Part shown: one piece after another, positions 61,740 to 64,000 of the stretch | Layout: each line of letters starts with the position of its first letter | Position numbering within the stretch: the first letter of the stretch is position 1 | NCBI RefSeq assembly: GCF_007293315.1 | Contig: NZ_VLXZ01000004.1 | Span: forward strand, 1-64,000 | DNA: 64,000 nucleotides | Origin: Alkalicoccobacillus porphyridii | Lineage (GTDB): Bacteria > Bacillota > Bacilli > Bacillales > Bacillaceae_D | Direction of reading: 5' to 3' | Made by a program: the position numbers and the translations under genes | Notes under the pieces: generated by a model | The model's input: the letters and a program-made list of their open reading frames with translations, nothing else | The model's database searches: none | Told to the model about the DNA's origin: nothing

Positions 61740-61782
61740 TAAGCCAGTAACCCGATGAAAGATTCGGTTACTGGCTTTTTTA
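61740..61782 (+). terminator. Terminator after ypfD
   Basis: AAGCCAGTAACC (61741-61752) pairs perfectly with GGTTACTGGCTT (61766-61777), then a T-run. Confidence 0.92.
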
Positions 61783-61838
61783 GGTTTAACAAATCATCTT
61801 ATAGCCCATACTAGTTTATGAAACTAGGAGGGCTAAAA

Positions 61839-62444
61839 ATGATTGAAGGATTACTCATGTATTGGTTATGTTGGGCAGCATGGATTACCGTTACGTTTTT
61901 GTTACCAAAGTCTACTAAACGTTATCGTTATTCTGTATTTATTTTAATGTTTATCATTCTATATTCAGTGAATATTACGATTGCCTCAAGTACGTTAAAT
62001 GTCGGCATGATATGGCTTAGCATGGGCTGTTATTTACATGTCAGAAACCAAAAAGCTCTAACGCTTCTATTTTATATGATTTCTGCCTGGTTGCTTTCGG
62101 CCTTGTATGCAGGGTTTTCTTTGTGGGTACTATACGATCCTATCATTTTAATTGCGCCTCAATCGTGGATGGCAGCCTTTATTATTTGTTTTTCCTCTAT
62201 TTTTATTGCTAAAGACTATAAGATGAAAGTAGGTATTTCTATTCTAGGAATGATTCATGGTGAGGTGTTGGCACAGCTTGTCTATGGGCAAATATGGGGA
62301 ATGTATGTCATCGGTGATTGGATGTTTTATGATGTATTGGCGATGGTCTGCGTATTCTTTATTTTTATGGGAATCTTTGCAGCATGTATGCGATTCTTCG
62401 AAAAGTGGGTGAAAAGCCATCCTTATGCCTCACAGAGCCTATAA
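61839..62444 (+). CDS. YphA-like integral membrane protein
   Basis: A 201-residue protein made almost entirely of about seven membrane helices, with a short basic end. No catalytic motif seen. Its place between ypfD and der matches yphA in B. subtilis, whose role is not established. ATG 61839 has TAGGAGGG upstream; the 61818 ATG is less likely. Confidence 0.75.
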   Translation: MIEGLLMYWLCWAAWITVTFLLPKSTKRYRYSVFILMFIILYSVNITIASSTLNVGMIWLSMGCYLHVRNQKALTLLFYMISAWLLSALYAGFSLWVLYDPIILIAPQSWMAAFIICFSSIFIAKDYKMKVGISILGMIHGEVLAQLVYGQIWGMYVIGDWMFYDVLAMVCVFFIFMGIFAACMRFFEKWVKSHPYASQSL

Positions 62445-62482
62445 AACCTTGCTTATAGGGTCGACAAGCTTGGTTTTCTTTA
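62443..62482 (+). terminator. Possible terminator after the yphA-like gene
   Basis: AAAACCTTGCTT (62443-62454) faces AAGCTTGGTTTT (62466-62477) with two mismatches, then CTTT. It overlaps the gene's stop codon. Confidence 0.55.
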
Positions 62483-62617
62483 GTAAGATAAGTGAGTTAG
62501 AAACGGCAAAGCATGCACTCTGAATTAAGTGGATGGAGATGTCGTTTTTTCGTATGAAAAAATGGCTGTAGAAATCATTTTGATCCATACAGCATTTAAG
62601 AGAAAGGTTGTGGCGCT

Positions 62618-63934
62618 GTGACGAAACCAGTCGTGGCCATTGTAGGTCGTCCAAATGTTGGAAAGTCAACGATTTTTAATCGAATAGTTGGAGAAAGAGT
62701 AGCCATTGTAGAGGATATTCCTGGTGTAACACGTGATCGAATTTACAGTCAGGGAGAATGGCTGGACACAGAATTCCAGGTAATTGATACAGGCGGTATT
62801 GAAATAGGAGATGAACCACTTCTTGTACAAATGCGTGCTCAAGCAGAGCTAGCGATAAAAGAATCAGATGTCATTATCTTTATGGTAAATGGTCGTGAAG
62901 GCATTACTCACGCTGACCAAGAAGTAGCAAAGCTATTATTCCGTTCTAAAAAACCAATTGTGCTAGCTGTTAATAAAATTGATAATGTAGAAATGCAAGA
63001 GCAGCTTTACGAATTTTATTCTTTGGGAATGGGCGAGCCTTTTGGGATTTCCGGTTCTCACGGACTTGGTCTTGGTGACTTGCTTGATGAAGTGAAAAGT
63101 CATTTTCCCGATCAGGTGGAGGAGCCGTATGATCCAGATACCATCCGAATTGCGTTAATTGGTCGACCAAACGTCGGTAAATCGTCACTGGTTAATGCGA
63201 TGCTTGGCGAGGACCGTGTTATTGTAAGTGATATAGCTGGAACTACGCGAGATGCAATCGATACACCGTTTTCAAAAGACGATCAAGATTATGTTGTGAT
63301 TGATACAGCGGGTATGCGTAAGCGGGGGAAGGTCTACGAATCAACAGAGAAGTACAGTGTGTTACGCGCTTTAAAAGCGATCGAACGCTCAGATGTCGTG
63401 TTAGTCGTTTTAAATGCCGAAGAAGGAATTATTGAACAGGATAAAAAGATTGCCGGTTATGCCCATGAAGCAGGGAAAGCAATTTTAATTGTAGTAAACA
63501 AATGGGATGCATTTCAGGAAAAAGATGATAAAAGCATGAAGAATTTTGAACAAAAAATACGAGATGAATTTTTATTTTTAACGTATGCACCCATTTTGTT
63601 CTTATCTGCTTTAACAAAACAAAGAATGCAGCATTTGCTACCGCTTGTGAACAAGGTTGCGGAAAATCATACGCTACGAGTACCAACCCATGTACTCAAT
63701 GATATGATTATGGATGCAGTGGTGATGAATCCGACACCTACAGATAAAGGAAAACGTTTGAAAATCAACTATGTAACTCAGGTAGCGGTGGGCCCACCAA
63801 CATTTGTGTTCTTTGTTAATGAGCCTGAATTGATGCACTTCTCCTATCAACGATTCTTAGAAAATCGTTTACGGGCTACATTCGAATTAGAAGGCACACC
63901 AGTGAAAATTATTTCTAGAAAGAAAAATGATTAA
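62618..63934 (+). CDS. der: Ribosome-assembly GTPase Der (EngA)
   Basis: Double-GTPase needed for 50S subunit assembly. Two G-domains: first P-loop GRPNVGKS (residues 9-16) with DTGG and NKID; second GRPNVGKS (about 183-190) with DTAG and NKWD; then a KH-like C-terminal domain. 438 residues, normal. GTG start 62618 with GAGAAAGG upstream. Essential in Bacillus. Confidence 0.95.
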   Translation: MTKPVVAIVGRPNVGKSTIFNRIVGERVAIVEDIPGVTRDRIYSQGEWLDTEFQVIDTGGIEIGDEPLLVQMRAQAELAIKESDVIIFMVNGREGITHADQEVAKLLFRSKKPIVLAVNKIDNVEMQEQLYEFYSLGMGEPFGISGSHGLGLGDLLDEVKSHFPDQVEEPYDPDTIRIALIGRPNVGKSSLVNAMLGEDRVIVSDIAGTTRDAIDTPFSKDDQDYVVIDTAGMRKRGKVYESTEKYSVLRALKAIERSDVVLVVLNAEEGIIEQDKKIAGYAHEAGKAILIVVNKWDAFQEKDDKSMKNFEQKIRDEFLFLTYAPILFLSALTKQRMQHLLPLVNKVAENHTLRVPTHVLNDMIMDAVVMNPTPTDKGKRLKINYVTQVAVGPPTFVFFVNEPELMHFSYQRFLENRLRATFELEGTPVKIISRKKND

Positions 63935-63968
63935 TAAATAGAAAACATGCAAATGGAGGAGAACGTCT

Positions 63969-64000
63969 ATGGGAGTAGCCCTTCTAGTTTCCATAACTAT
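63969..64000 (+). CDS. Start of a further gene, cut by the window edge
   Basis: ATG 63969 has GGAGGAG upstream. The ten visible codons read MGVALLVSIT, a hydrophobic start compatible with a membrane protein such as PlsY, but no identity can be claimed. Confidence 0.45.
   Translation, partial: MGVALLVSIT

Overview
The window reads as chromosome of a low-GC, endospore-forming Firmicute of the Bacillaceae. Evidence: spore genes (spoVAC/D/Eb, dacB, spmAB, sleB-ypeB, prsW), a bacillithiol disulfide reductase (ypdA), FMN, SAM and T-box leaders of the Bacillus type, strong GGAGG ribosome binding sites with many TTG/GTG starts, and a gene order that follows the Bacillus subtilis rib-scp-dac-spm-res-fer-recQ-gudB-ypdA-prsW-sleB-ypeB-cmk-ypfD-der backbone. 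Non-conserved blocks and the intergenic repeat families suggest an environmental, perhaps alkaliphilic, relative rather than B. subtilis itself; that is inference.

Layout. 1-205: right end of an IS3-family insertion sequence. 206-700: degenerate repeat DNA. 707-4612: riboflavin operon ribD-ribE-ribBA-ribH under an FMN riboswitch. 4637-6771: ypuF-like DUF309 gene and the scpA-scpB condensin genes. 6864-17099: accessory block not in the B. subtilis order: an N-terminally extended superoxide dismutase, a divergent EmrE-type exporter/XRE-cupin regulator pair, cardiolipin synthase, a UbiB-like kinase with a phasin-like protein, and a sporulation module (YhcN-type lipoprotein, spoVAC, spoVAD, spoVAEb) flanked by two DUF421 genes. 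17179-19517: dacB-spmA-spmB behind a probable sigma-E promoter. 19518-20500: about 1 kb of dispersed palindromic repeats. 20510-27353: rluB and the resABCDE cytochrome c maturation and redox two-component genes. 27399-31547: cobalamin-binding lipoprotein, cobalamin adenosyltransferase, VanW protein, small ORFs and TerC. 31770-33771: serA, on the minus strand, with a serine-type T-box. 33843-43202: LysM-M14 peptidase, ferredoxin, ypbB-recQ-ypbD-ypbE-like-ypbF, amidohydrolase, ypbG-like phosphoesterase, a MerR protein with a degenerate B12 fold, and a mecA-family adaptor. 43292-47508: response regulator, histidine kinase and lipoprotein in coupled frames, then ddl. 47817-52199: gudB, ypdA, ansA, prsW and a zinc-ribbon miniprotein. 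52207-55443: S-box-controlled metI-yitJ. 55761-58104: sleB-ypeB behind a probable sigma-G promoter. 58395-63934: PilZ protein, cmk, plsC, ypfD, yphA, der, and the first codons of one more gene.

Themes: spore formation and germination (spoVA module, dacB, spmAB, sleB/ypeB), riboswitch- or T-box-controlled biosynthesis (riboflavin, methionine, serine), respiration and redox (res, sod, ypdA, fer), and envelope functions (cls, ddl, prsW, M14 peptidase, plsC). No CRISPR array, defence island, prophage, rRNA or tRNA gene was recognised. Less ordinary features are the paired repeat copies with covarying stems, the DUF421-flanked spoVA module, the B12-ligand-less CarH-like regulator, the kinase-regulator-lipoprotein unit and a YpbE-like protein reduced to its N-terminal part.
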